In this document: positions 39,060 through 49,689 of the stretch, piece by piece | Layout: each line of letters begins with the position of its first letter | How positions within the stretch are numbered: the first letter of the stretch is position 1 | Source of the DNA: Artemia franciscana | Taxonomy: Eukaryota; Arthropoda; Branchiopoda; Anostraca; Artemiidae | NCBI RefSeq assembly: GCF_032884065.1 | Contig: NC_088866.1 | Span: 62,710,150 to 62,774,149, forward strand | DNA length: 64,000 nt | Direction: 5' to 3' | The notes under the pieces: model-generated | Database searches by the model: none | Told to the model about the DNA's origin: nothing | What the model saw: the letters and a program-made list of their open reading frames with translations, nothing else | Translations under genes and position numbers: made by a program

Positions 39060-40999
39060 CAGAGGTTTAATGCCGGTGGGGATTTAAAATAAGAGCTCTG
39101 TCCTTCTAAACATCAAAATTCATTAAGATCCGATCACCCACTCGTAACTAATAAATATCTCCTTTTTCTAATTTTTACTCTCTTTTAGCCTCCCAGATGG
39201 TCGAATCTGGGAAAATGACTATCAAGTCAATTTGTGCAAGTCCCTGAGACGCCAAACAATTTCCATCGTCTTATCATGTCCAGAAGCACCACACTCGCCA
39301 AAGCACTGAACCCCTCCCCCCACCTCCCCAGAAGAGAGCAAATCCAGTACGGTTACGGCAATCACATATCTGCGACATTTGTTTATTCAATCCACCAAGC
39401 TTTATCCCGATTCCTCCACTCTAAGCGTTTTCCAATATATCCGATTTCCCCCTCCAACTCCCCCAAATATCAATAGATCTGGTCAAGATTTGAAATAAGA
39501 CCTCTGAGACATGAATTCCTTCTAAATGTGAAATTTCATTAAGATCCGAACACCTGTTCTGAAGTTAAAAATAACTCAATTTTCTAAATCTTCCAAATTA
39601 ACACCTCCCAGCTCCTCCAAAGAGAACGGATCCGTTCCAATTATGTCAATCACGTATCTAGAATTTGTGCTTATTCTTCCCATCAAGTTTCATCCCGATT
39701 TTTCCACTACAAACGTTTTCTAAAATTTATGTTTCCCTCCTCCAACCCCCGTGTCCCCGGATCCAATTCGAGTCGAAAATGGAGCATCTGAGACATAAGA
39801 TCCTTTCATATATCAAGTTTCATTAAGATTCGATCACCTATTCGTACGATGAAAATACCCCTATTTTCACGTTTTCTAAGAATTCCGGTCCCCCCCCCAA
39901 TGTCACAGGATTTGGTCAGAATTCAAAATAAGAGCTTTGAAGCACAAGATCCTTCTAAATATCAAATTTCATTAAGATCTGGTCACCCATTCGTAACCTG
40001 CAAATACCTCATTTTTCCGAATTACCCCCCCCCCCTGCAACTCCAAAGAGAGTGGGGCCGGTTATGTCAGTCACGCATCTTAGACTTGTTTTTATTCTTC
40101 CCACCCAGTTTCATCCTGATCTCTCTACTTTAAGCATTTTCTAAGATTTCCAGCCCCGCCCCCCCCCCCCCCGCCGATGACGCTGGATCTCGTTTAGATT
40201 TAAAATCAAGAGATCTGAGTTACGAGGTCCTTCTAAACATCAAGTTTCATGAAGATCCGATCACTCCTTCGTAAGTTTAAAGTACGTCATTTTTTCTAAT
40301 TTTTCAGAACTACCCCCGCCCCCCATAGATCGGATCCAATCCAATTATGTCAATCACGTATCTATAGCTTCTGGTTATTTTTCCCATCAAGTTTCATCCC
40401 GGTCTCTCCACTCTAAGCGTTTTCCATGATTTTAGGTTCCCCCTCCTAAACTTCCCCCGATGTCCCCAGATCCGGTCGGGATTTAAAATAAGAGCTTCGA
40501 GACACGATATTCTTCTAAATATCAAATTTCATTGAGATCCGATCACCCTTTCGTAAGTTAAAAATACCTAATTTTTTTCAGAATTAACCCCCCCCCCCAA
40601 CTATCCCAAAGAGGGCAGATCCGTTCCGGTTATGTCAATCATGAATCTATGACTTGTGCTTATTTTTTCCACCAAGTTTCATCCTGATCCCTCCAATCTA
40701 AAGTGTTTTCAAAGATTTTAGGTTTCCCCCTCCCAACTCCCCCAAACGTCCCCAGACCCGGTCAGGATTTAATATAGGAGCTGTGAGACACGATATCCTT
40801 CCAAATATCAAATTTTGAAGATCTGATCAACCGTTCTTAAGTTAAAAAATACTTCATTTTTTCCAAATTAAACGGCCCCTGATACGCCCGCCAAATTTCT
40901 TCGTCCTAGCTTACCTGGAAGTGCCTTTGGTAGCAAAACCAGGAGCAACAGACCGACAGAATTTGCGATTGCTATATGTCACTCGGTTAATACCAAGTG
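39060..40999 (+). repeat. Tandem satellite, unit about 283 bp, six to seven units
   Basis: Conserved blocks recur in order: TTTCATTAAGATCCGATCAC (near 39117, 39536, 39820, 39966, 40245, 40526, 40800), TTATGTCAATCACGTATCT (near 39353, 39645, 40063, 40347, 40630) and GTTTCATCCCGATCTCTCCA. Spacing is about 274-292 bases, with one short unit of about 146. Poly-C runs of variable length sit at the same places in each unit. The array ends in a hairpin 85 bases from the LysRS exon, inside its intron. Confidence 0.85.
40980..40999. repeat. Terminal hairpin of the satellite
   Basis: CACTCGGTTAATACCAAGTG forms an 8-bp stem (one mismatch) with a TAAT loop. It may mark the end of the mobile element from which the satellite grew. 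Confidence 0.6.
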
Positions 41000-41084
41000 T
41001 CATAAAAACCATAATCAAATTCATGCCAAAATAATAATCAATTAGGTATTGCATGCAAAAAAAAGACAAAAGCTAGAATCTCAC

Positions 41085-41695
41085 CTTAATACTGTCAGAA
41101 TTCGTCAAGAGCATGGCAATCCTGTCAATTCCCATACCACAGCCACCAGTTGGCGGAAGGCCATATTTCAATGCCATAATAAAATCCGCATCTACCATTT
41201 GCGCTTCCTCGTCTCCAGCTCCTCTGTCCTTAGCCTGCTGAGAAAATCTTTTTTGTTGTTCGATGGGATCATTGAGTTCCGTGTAAGCGTTACAAATTTC
41301 CATTTTGCGTACAAATAGCTCAAATCGTTCAGTTAAGCCTTCATCAGATCTATGATACTTTGCTAGTGGACTCATAACTTGGGGATGTTCGATTAAGAAT
41401 GTTGGGTTTATACATTCCTTTTCTAAAAAGTGACCAATGAGCTTATCTAGTAATCGTGGGGCAGTTCGCGGAGTTGGACAGTCTACTTGATTGTCCACAC
41501 AAATTTTATCTAACATTTCCACAGCTTCAGGGGTGTCCAAAGTTCTGGGATGTGGTAGTTTCACTTTAAGTCGCTTTTCCAATTCTGGAAAGATCTTCAA
41601 TCGCCTAAATGGTGGAGTAAAATTAATAGTTTCAGTTGGGCCACCTTTTGGCTTGTATTCTATTATACATGTTCCGTGAATACTCCGGACCATAC
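41085..41695 (-). CDS. KARS1: Lysyl-tRNA synthetase, C-terminal catalytic exon
   Basis: This 611-bp exon encodes the class II catalytic core of cytosolic LysRS, which charges tRNA-Lys. Visible blocks are [59 protein letters not shown] (motif 2 neighbourhood), [20 protein letters not shown] and [20 protein letters not shown] (motif 3, with the GIDR core). It matches the animal enzyme from the residue after VSG to SNNIK, one exon short of the C-terminus. The acceptor is TTTTGTAG with phase 1 entry (the G of a split Gly codon); the donor is GTGAGA after AAG. The frame is intact with no odd residues. The last exon and the upstream exons were not found in the window, so the gene has long introns. 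Confidence 0.93.
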
Positions 41696-42336
41696 CTACA
41701 AAAGAGGTGCAAAATCAAAGGTGAAGTGGTTTGAAATACCAAGTGGTTTGGCTTTCCAAAAGACGAAGCAAAAATTTAGAAAATTAAAAGAATTTAAAAA
41801 ATAAAAGAATCAAAATATAACTACCGAAAATCGTGCGTCATTTTGTAGTGTTTAACGAAGTTTCGAATATGAAATTTCAATGACATGCATCGATGCAAGC
41901 GCGCTGCTCCTAAATCAGACATTCTAAATGGCAAGACGAAACCTATTTAAAAGTTATATTAATCATTACGCGAAAAATTTCAATTAATAAACATATACAT
42001 TTTCCATTTTTTTCCCCTTTCTGATGTTGGCTAATTAATTTTCTTGCCTAGAGTATTTAATTTTGTTTTTGCCTTTGTGAGTTTTTGCATCACAGAAAAA
42101 ACATTGCTGTTTTTGCCTTTTATGAGTAATCTATTTATGTTATTTTATATGTTTTATTATTTCGAGCCTTCTCAGATTCATCACGGCATCTAAAAGCTGC
42201 ATCATCAGTATTGACCAGTTACATGTTCCAGCCATGAACGATCCCAATATCAACAAAATTTTAGACTTTGAAAGTTACAATTCTATATTTTAAACAGAAT
42301 CTGGATTGGTCTCAATAGAAGATCTCATGTTTTATA

Positions 42337-42341
<5 letters not shown>
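41696..42341. other. LysRS intron sequence
   Basis: AT-rich, no gene or repeat recognised, between the LysRS acceptor and the (TA)n tract at the LINE. Confidence 0.5.

Positions 42342-42396
<55 letters not shown>
42342..42396. repeat. (TA)n at the LINE 5' end
   Basis: About 27 TA units directly before the LINE coding start. An open frame runs through it but is not translated meaningfully. Confidence 0.9.
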
Positions 42397-42398
<2 letters not shown>

Positions 42399-42404
42399 CA
42401 TGGG

Positions 42405-44750
42405 ATGCAGCCTAATAGACTAGTACATAACGCTATATTAAATTTTGCCGTGCGGGCGAAATCAAAAGGTAATGCAAATGCCGATATTATCAAAACTGGT
42501 TGCGATTTTTTCGCCGACGATTTGGTGAGCGAAGCGAAGAAAACAATTTGGTCTGTGGCGAATTATGCTACTCGACCAAGTGAAAGGCTGAAAGTTGCTG
42601 ATACATTTGCAGACATTTTGAAAGTTTTAGACTACTGCGATAAGAATTCAGTGGAACTGCCGAAGTTTGTTATATACGAACCGGACGAAGCCCCCACAAT
42701 TCCTGGCGAGGCAAGTGCTACGTTAACCCGCAAGGTACATGATTTATGTCTAGAATTTAAGAATTTTGTGTCTATGGCTAAAGCACAGAGCCTATGCTGC
42801 CCTTCAGCGAGTAGTGTCCCAGGCCCCGCCAATCCTGTAACAGTCAATCCCCAGACATCCTATGCCGTTGTTCTTAAAATGCCAAAGTCTCTTGATAATC
42901 CCATTGCTCGCAAGCAGTTTTTGGATACCATCTGCCCCAACTCAGCCGAAATAAGTGAGCTAAAAAAGGTGAGACAGGACTGGAAATTATTCGTCAAGTC
43001 CAAATCTTCTGCTGAAAAGATCGTTGAGAAAATGAAAGTTAGTAAGCCTGAGGTCTCTGCCATGCTCAAAGACAAAATGTTTATTGCTGTTTTGAAAAAG
43101 GTTCCACCTAGTATGACCCAGACTGATGTAGAATCCCTTGTTCCATGTGCATTAAAAGCAATAGAAATCGGTAGCTTTGAGCTTTCCAAAGTGTCCAAGC
43201 TGTATTTCGGGACCAGTAAGGATCTCGAAGACTTTCTTGCAGTCTCAGTCCGAATCGGTTATGAGAAGCTGCCTGCTGAAGAATTCAAATTTCTCCCAAG
43301 AAGATGTTATTCGTGCCATAGAGTTGGTCACTTAGCGACTAATTGCGTATTGACGCCTATATGTGGTCGTTGTGGTGCTTCTGATCACACATCCACGAAG
43401 GATAATTTGTGCACAAAAGATATGTACTGCATTATATGCAAAAAGAAAGGCCATACATGCTATAACATAAGATGTCCGGCTAATAAAGCGATAATCAATA
43501 TGAATTTCCTTACCAAAATGAATCTAGAACCCGCTTGTGCTAAGCATGCAGTTGCAACGTGGAATTTAAATGGAAATATCCTTAACCGGTCTATTTTTAT
43601 CGAGGACCTTCTTTCAAGATATGATATTGTGTGTTTGCAGGAACATTTTGAAACCTCTCTCAGCCTTCCGTTATTGAACCTGTCACCAAATCATCAAGTT
43701 TTTACAGTTGCAGCCAAACGCTCTCGCACTCATGGCCGGCCATCTGGTGGCCTTGTGACTTACGTTAGATCCTCTCTATCAACTTCTATGTTTGACTCGG
43801 CATTAGACTTTCTCGCTATCAAAATGCATGATATTGTTATAGTGAATGTTTACCTCCCTACGGACTATCGTGATGATCGATCACATAGACAGTTTGCCAT
43901 AAGTATTGCAAGGGTATCCAAATGTATTGATAAAATAAAAAAGCATGGACTTTCGTGTCTGATAACAGGTGACTTTAACTGTGATCTTGAAAACCCGAGC
44001 GGCAACAACAGTTCAAGTTCTAATCGTGCTAATATGTTACTCGGTATGTTAGGTGATGAATTTATACTCACGTCTAAGAATAAGAATTTTTCATATATTC
44101 ATAATTCGGGAAGTATGTCAAACCTAGATCATGTTATGCACACTCAATCACTTACACCGAGTGAGGTTCTTGTTTCTGATTCAAATTTTACATCTGACCA
44201 TTTTCCATTGTTTTTCAATATTGATTTAAATAGTAGTGTTCCGCCTCCTCCTGGAAGGCTCCAGAAGCGTCCTTATTTTGTTTGTGATTGGAAACGTGCG
44301 TCTATGAGTTCATTTCAGTCGACTTGTGATGAACTTGTTTCAAAAATCCGCGTTCCTTTTGATCTGCTGATGGTTAGTTCTAAGAACCATCCGGCGGAAT
44401 CACGAATTCGGTTGAATATTTATTGTGGTGAGCTTGTGCACGCATTACGTCTCGCTGAACAGTCAGCTGTACCATTTAGACGGGTGTGGCCAGGTACCGA
44501 AGTACCAGGCTGGTCTGCAAATGTTAATCTTCAAAACGCGTGTAGTTCGGCAAAATTCTGGCTTTCGGTTTGGCGTGAGGCTGGATGTCCTCGAGACGGA
44601 TGGGTGAATAAGCTTCGAATTCATAGTAAACGTAAATTCGCGAAAGAACTTTCACTACACCGTAGTGCAATTATTCGTTCTTCATCTCAGGCCATCCTTA
44701 CCCACCCAAATAAACTTTGGTCTTATTGTTTAAAGAAAGATCTCATGTAA
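42405..44750 (+). CDS. LINE gag-like plus endonuclease ORF
   Basis: 781 residues from the ATG at 42405; the in-frame ATG further up lies before the (TA)n and was not used. Residues about 1-280 are an ORF1-like region without a match I can name. Next come three knuckles: CYSCHRVGHLATNC, CGRCGASDHTSTKDNLC and CIICKKKGHTCYNIRC. The endonuclease follows without a stop: ATWNLNG, IVCLQEHF, GDFNCDLE, SNLDHVM and SDHFPLF, covering the catalytic E, D/N and H positions of the EEP fold. It nicks target DNA to prime reverse transcription. Having knuckles and endonuclease in one frame is unusual for LINEs, where ORF1 and ORF2 are usually separate. Confidence 0.88.
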   Translation: MQPNRLVHNAILNFAVRAKSKGNANADIIKTGCDFFADDLVSEAKKTIWSVANYATRPSERLKVADTFADILKVLDYCDKNSVELPKFVIYEPDEAPTIPGEASATLTRKVHDLCLEFKNFVSMAKAQSLCCPSASSVPGPANPVTVNPQTSYAVVLKMPKSLDNPIARKQFLDTICPNSAEISELKKVRQDWKLFVKSKSSAEKIVEKMKVSKPEVSAMLKDKMFIAVLKKVPPSMTQTDVESLVPCALKAIEIGSFELSKVSKLYFGTSKDLEDFLAVSVRIGYEKLPAEEFKFLPRRCYSCHRVGHLATNCVLTPICGRCGASDHTSTKDNLCTKDMYCIICKKKGHTCYNIRCPANKAIINMNFLTKMNLEPACAKHAVATWNLNGNILNRSIFIEDLLSRYDIVCLQEHFETSLSLPLLNLSPNHQVFTVAAKRSRTHGRPSGGLVTYVRSSLSTSMFDSALDFLAIKMHDIVIVNVYLPTDYRDDRSHRQFAISIARVSKCIDKIKKHGLSCLITGDFNCDLENPSGNNSSSSNRANMLLGMLGDEFILTSKNKNFSYIHNSGSMSNLDHVMHTQSLTPSEVLVSDSNFTSDHFPLFFNIDLNSSVPPPPGRLQKRPYFVCDWKRASMSSFQSTCDELVSKIRVPFDLLMVSSKNHPAESRIRLNIYCGELVHALRLAEQSAVPFRRVWPGTEVPGWSANVNLQNACSSAKFWLSVWREAGCPRDGWVNKLRIHSKRKFAKELSLHRSAIIRSSSQAILTHPNKLWSYCLKKDLM

Positions 44751-45919
44751 CAATGACCTCAATATCTCGAGATAATTGGGTTCAGCATTATAGAAATGAA
44801 TTTTCGGCTCCTGATAGCAAGCTACAAAAAAGCTTCGGTGTGAAACTGGATGATTTCTTCTCACGAAAGCGAGAAGAAAACAGTCCGGGTGTTAAAATTA
44901 CGAGGTGTTCTATCCGTTCTGCTATTAGAAAACTAAAAAAAAAAAAAAAGAAATCGCGCGGTTGTGATGGTATATCAATTCAGCACCTGCTGTTTTGCAG
45001 CGAGCTGTTCCTTGAGCACCTTGCCCTGCTTTTTCAAATAATTTTTAACCTGGGTATAGTGCCTGATTCTTTTTCAATAGGAATATTAACACCTGTGCCT
45101 AAAAAGGGAAAGCCACTTAGCCAGTGCTCGTCTTTCCGACCTATAACTGTGGCTACAGTTTTTTGTAAGTTATTTGAGGCACTTATTGTCGATGAACTGC
45201 GGTGGAAATGCACAGTCCCAGACCATCAATTCGGTTTTCAGCCTAGTCTTGGTAGTGGTCACGCTCTTTCTGCTCTTGTTTCGGCTTTGATAAATGCTGA
45301 GAAAAGCGGTGAGAGCATAGCTCTCGCTGCACATGATGTCAGAAGGGCCTTTGATTCACTAATTCATGAGCAGATTATTTTAGATATGGGCCTAGTAGGT
45401 GTTGATCCAAGTATGTTAAACCTTTTATATGATATGTATAAAAATTTAAAAGCTAGGCTTAAGCTACCAATAACACCAAACCTGACAAATAACCCGGTAC
45501 TCCCCGTTGAAAAAGGTGTAAGGCAGGGTGCATTGACATCACCTACCGCATTTAATAACAGCATCGTTAAACCACAATCTAAGTCAAATCTGACACACAT
45601 TCTGAGAGGAATTGATCTATCGTTAATAAGCTATGCAGACGATGTACTTAATTTGAGCCGCCTCCTTCACGGTTTAGAGGAGAATTTTATCAAGCTTCAA
45701 GTAGAATATGGAAAAATAGGCCTTCAGTTTAACGAAAAGAAATCTGATGTGTTGTTATTTAATGATAAGCAAGGGTCTGCTGTTGATGTTAGGCTGGGTG
45801 GTGCTACTGTTCGGCTTGCCGAACACATAGTTTATTTGGGGATCCCTATTGGTCGGTCTATGCTTGAAAAACGTCATCTTTTGCAGTCATCTGCAGAAGC
45901 GGATCTCTTTAGCGTATAG
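44717..45919 (+). CDS. LINE reverse transcriptase ORF
   Basis: 400 residues in the -1 frame relative to the preceding ORF, overlapping it by 34 bases. RT motifs are clear: GCDGIS, PVPKKGK, FRPITV, HQFGFQ, AHDVRRAFDSL (motif A), VRQGALTSPTAFN (motif B), SYADDVLNLS (catalytic motif C) and YLGIPIG. The text continues after a frame change at about 45890 as ISLAYSHVVVYKRQFDRRIL and ends near 46025. Whether the first frame change is programmed or a plain mutation cannot be told from one copy. Confidence 0.88.
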   Translation: MVLLFKERSHVTMTSISRDNWVQHYRNEFSAPDSKLQKSFGVKLDDFFSRKREENSPGVKITRCSIRSAIRKLKKKKKKSRGCDGISIQHLLFCSELFLEHLALLFQIIFNLGIVPDSFSIGILTPVPKKGKPLSQCSSFRPITVATVFCKLFEALIVDELRWKCTVPDHQFGFQPSLGSGHALSALVSALINAEKSGESIALAAHDVRRAFDSLIHEQIILDMGLVGVDPSMLNLLYDMYKNLKARLKLPITPNLTNNPVLPVEKGVRQGALTSPTAFNNSIVKPQSKSNLTHILRGIDLSLISYADDVLNLSRLLHGLEENFIKLQVEYGKIGLQFNEKKSDVLLFNDKQGSAVDVRLGGATVRLAEHIVYLGIPIGRSMLEKRHLLQSSAEADLFSV

Positions 45920-46148
45920 CCATGTTGTAGTTTATAAGCGTCAGTTTGATCGGCGGATTTTGGCCCATCTATATAATGCAATGGCACTACCTCATTATCT
46001 GTATCTAAGTCCCTTTTGGAGTAGATGCTCATACTTCGTTTTGATTTAGTTCAAAATTCATCTAAATATTGACGAAAGTAAAACAGTTTAAAATAGGGAT
46101 GAAACCTTTTAATTGACAGTGAATAGATATAAAAATTATTTAACTATA

Positions 46149-46179
46149 TTTCGAACACATATACAGTGTTCATCATCAG
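46149..46179 (-). ncRNA. Hammerhead-ribozyme-like core
   Basis: The minus strand reads CTGATGA, one unpaired T, then GAACAC-TGTATAT-GTGTTC as a 6-bp stem, then GAAA. This is the conserved order of a hammerhead core (CUGAUGA, stem II, GAAA). After GAAA an ATAT...ATATC stretch could give a short stem III and cleavage C. I could not find a convincing stem I. Such motifs are known in Penelope-like retroelements and other retroelements; no such coding region is nearby. Confidence 0.45.
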
Positions 46180-46489
46180 CAGTAAAACTACATCTAAATA
46201 TTCCTTGAAATCTTCACCTGAATATCCTTAGCTTACGTAGTAGCAATATTTATAGCACAAGCGGTAGCATTAGTAGTAGTATCCAGATAGTATCTTGGAA
46301 CACCCCCTTCAACACAAGCTAAAAGCTTCAACTTACCATAACCATAAAACATAAGCCATTAACCGTTCCTGAAGCATTGCTGATGTCTCTTAACAACCTG
46401 CATGGTTATAAAGTGTTTCGATTTAGCTCAATACGGTTCAGTTTAGTTAAGTTTAATTCACTATTCTCCCAAATTTTTCACCTTAGTAC

Positions 46490-46585
46490 CCTTAGCTTTA
46501 GTAGCAGTAGTAGTAGTACCAGTAGTAATAAAGCAGTAGTAGAATTAATAGTAGTAGCCTTAGCTTTAGTAGCAGTAGAAGAAGC
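46490..46585. repeat. AGT-rich imperfect trinucleotide repeat
   Basis: GTAGCAGTAGTAGTAGTACC and similar interrupted AGT units, with a related tract near 46725-46770. The Ser/Val-rich open frame across it is not considered a gene. Confidence 0.7.
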
Positions 46586-46959
46586 AGTGAACATCCCTCT
46601 CCTCAAGTCCTGGAAGTTTCCATTCAATACAATTAGCCGTTGCTATGAAATTATTGATATGTCCTTTCGATAACCTATACATTCATGTACTTCTTGTAAT
46701 TTTCATCTTTATGCTCTTAGCTTTGCAAGTAGCTTCAATAGAAGTAGAAGTTGGAGGAGTAGTAGCGCGCATCTTCCCCTTTTAGCATTCCATTCAAGCA
46801 ACTTCATTCTTGAGATACGCCTTTTTGACAAACTGCATGCACATAGTGTATTTGATTTAGCTTAAATTTCCCTCAATAGTCCCTCAAATTTTCATCCTCA
46901 TAAACATAGACTTAGTAGTATTAATATAAAAATAGAAGTGTTGGAAAAAGGACACTAGA

Positions 46960-47760
46960 AATTCTGATGTCCAATCGAATGAGCCGCCTCAGAAATTTAT
47001 AACACCACCCCTTCCATGCACATATTATATGTTAAGAATGGGCAACTGATATAACTCATAGCCCTTGTCCTGAAGGCTTTGTAAGGTTGTCGTCCCCAAA
47101 GCCATAATAACTGGACCTTTCAACAATGATGAGCAAAATGGCTATTTGATAATTTCGATTTGATGTGCTTGAGGACGTGATGAGTTTGTGTGTGTGTATG
47201 GGGGGGGGGGCTGGCTACCGTCCATTTAGTTTTAACTCTTAAAAAAGGCACTAAAACTTTTGATTTCCAATCGAATTAGCTCTTTTCAAAGTTTCTACAA
47301 CAACTGCTTCTATACGAAGTGCCTTGGTCAAAAAAAAAAAAAAAGAAAGAAAAGTAGAACAAATAAAACATTGCGCCAATATCGCTCTTTAATTTGGCAG
47401 CGTTATTGCACTGGCTATTACCAAGGGTAGAATAAGTCCCCCTTCCACGATAAAAATTTTATATGTAAACAATGGGCGGATCGCGTAACGTATAGACCAT
47501 GCCCAAGAGCTGTGGGGAGGGTTTTATCCCCATAGGCATATTTATTGGACCTTTCGACTATGCTGGACAAAATGACTGTCTCAAAGTTTTTATCAGATGT
47601 TATTGGGTAAAAGAGGCGAGGGAAGGGCCATAGTTGCCCTTTAATTACTTTTGAATCTTAAAAACCTCACTAAAACATCCAGTTTCTAATCGAATGAGCC
47701 CCTTCTGAATTCCTCTGAAAAATCCATCCATACAAAGTGCCTTGGTAAATATTAGCCTAA
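46960..47760 (-). repeat. Dispersed repeat, composite family relative
   Basis: Shares TTCCAATCGAATTAGC and CAAAATGGCTATT blocks, twice over, with 33740-34260 and 37980-38460. The reverse complement matches the internal part of the composite repeat at 49280-49430. Confidence 0.65.
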
Positions 47761-47779
47761 ATAAAAAAAAAGTTTTTTC

Positions 47780-48076
47780 TACTGATAATAAGGAGCAGCA
47801 TTAAAACATGCAACGAATAGAAATTGTTCCGTGTATGAGGTGGGCTACCTCCTCCTCAATACTCGTGTCTTCACGCTAAAGTATTTTAAAAGCCTTTAAA
47901 AAAGGTTCTGATTCTAGTTACTGTTTGGGTTCTGATTGGGTTTCGGGAATCGTTCTTAAAGAATTAAGACAAAAGGTTGAACTTTAGCGTGAAGAGCAGG
48001 GTATTTAGGAGGGGGCAGCCCACCTCATATAAGGAATAATGTCTGTTCCTTTTAAGTTTTAATGTTACTTCTTAAT
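47780..48076. repeat. Foldback element (palindromic MITE-like)
   Basis: Left arm GGAGCAGCATTAAAAC... and CTTCACGCTAAAGT return as the inverted right arm ACTTTAGCGTGAAGAG... and GTTTTAATGTTACTTC. The outer ends are TTTTTTCTACTG and CAGTAGAAAAACTT. Confidence 0.75.
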
Positions 48077-48655
48077 TTCAGTAGAAAAACTTGTTTCTTA
48101 ATTTAATTTCTGATCGTTCTTCAAATAAACCCAGGAAATCCACCCCTCCGTGGAAGATCCCCCCCAAAAAAATATTTCATGGAAAGTTCTTCCCATGTAA
48201 AATTATTCCACTGAAAAAAAAAAAAAAAACCGGACAACTCCCGCCTCGTTGCGGATTCGCCCCAAGAAATTTCATGCTTACGATTCCGCCTGAAAAATAC
48301 TCCTTAGCATACCTTCATTTGAAGAAAGACGTGTTTTCATTTAATTTCTGATCTCATCCTTCTTATGATCATGGAGGAATCCTCCTGTGGGGAAAACGTT
48401 TCCTGGAAATCCTCTTCTCCAAACAGAAAGTTTTTCCCGCATAAAATTTTCCCATGGAGGAAATTCTCCTTGTTATAATTCCCCCATGGAGATTTTCTCC
48501 CTAAGAAATCTTACCCACCGCTTAAAAATCCCCCAAACAATTCCAACTGCAATGAAAATTCCCCCGAACAATTTCTCCGAATCAGCTCCATTTGTAAATC
48601 TTGTGGCGTAATTTTAAGGGGTGTTTGATCCCTTTTTCGAAAATCCAGCAAATTG
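48077..48655. other. Repeat debris
   Basis: C- and A-rich text with repeated CCCATGGAGAA/TTTCCCCATG phrases that match, inverted, the 49550-49640 part of the composite repeat. No gene. Confidence 0.45.
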
Positions 48656-48659
48656 TAGC

Positions 48660-48835
48660 CGTTGATGGGTAAAACCAAACTTAATGAACATTATAATATC
48701 TGGAATCAGAATAATAAGCCAATTCTTTTGATATGTATATTGATATTACTATTCCGTTTTTAAGAGTTTTGGTTACTATTGAGCCGCGTGCTCCTTCCTT
48801 ACCGTGATCCTCACTTATTGAGAAAAAGAATCAAA
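48660..48835 (-). repeat. Inverted partner of the composite repeat start
   Basis: Reads as a diverged reverse complement of 48850-49000 (TTTTGGTTACTATTGAGCCG versus GACCCGTTTCAATAGTAACC). It makes an inverted pair around the hairpin at 48836. Confidence 0.7.
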
Positions 48836-49689
48836 CAGTTCGTGATAACGAACTGTAGTAAGGAGCGACCCGTTTCAATAGTAACCAAAACTCTAAAAAA
48901 CGGATTGGATACCAATAGCTACATCAAAAGAACCGCATTTTAATGCCGATTTTAAAAATATAAGTTTCATCAAGTTTAGTCTTACCCATCAAAAGTTACG
49001 AGCCTGAGGAAATTTGCATTATTTTAGAAAATAGGGGGAAACACCCCCTAAAAGTCGTAGAATCTTAACGAAAATCACACCATCAGATTCAATGTATCAG
49101 AGAACCCTACTGAAGAAGTTTCAAGCTCCTATCTACAAAAATGTGGAATTTTGTATATTTTACCAGAAGGCAGATGACGGATGCGTGTTTATTTATTTGT
49201 TTGTTTGTTTGTTTTTTTTCCCAGGGGTGATCGTATCGACCCAGTGGTCCTAGAATATTACGAGAGGGCTCATTCTAACGGAAATGATAAGTTCTAGTGC
49301 CCTTTTTAAGTGACCAAAAAAATTGGAGGGCACCTAGGCCCCCTCCCACGCTAATTATTTTCCCAAAGTTAACGGATCAAAATTCTGAAATAGCCATTTT
49401 ATTCAGCATAGTCGAAAAACCCTATAACTATGTCTTTTGGGACGACTTACTCCCCCACAGTCCCCGTGGGAGGGGATACAAGTTACAAACTTTGACCAGT
49501 GCTTACGTAATGGTTATTGGGAAGTGTATAGACGTTTTCAGGGGGATTTGTTTGGTTGGGGGAAGGGGCTGAGAAGAGGGGGATACGTTGGGGGAACTTT
49601 TCATCAAGGAATTTGTCATGGAGGAAGAAAATTTCCATGAAGGGGGCGCAGGATTTTCTAGCATTATTAAAAAAAAAAGAAAAAATAAA

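Larger units (their letters stand above)
42405..46040 (+). mobile_element. LINE (non-LTR retrotransposon), nearly full coding length
   Basis: Carries, in order, an ORF1-like N-terminus, three zinc knuckles, an apurinic-type endonuclease and a reverse transcriptase. Two frame changes are visible (near 44720-44750 and near 45890). It lies antisense inside the LysRS gene. Its 3' part stops at about 46040, short of the usual C-terminal domain, so the loss is at the 3' end, unlike normal 5' truncation. Clade not determined. Confidence 0.9.

Noticed and set aside
39060-40999. CRISPR-like array
   Set aside because: Units are about 283 bp with diverged repeats and poly-C tracts, in a eukaryotic intron; no short repeat-spacer pattern.
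42306-42404. Upstream start of the LINE ORF
   Set aside because: The extension is translation of the (TA)n tract; the ATG at 42405 is the first plausible start.
46377-46673. Ser/Val-rich open frame
   Set aside because: It runs through an imperfect AGT repeat and has no domain.
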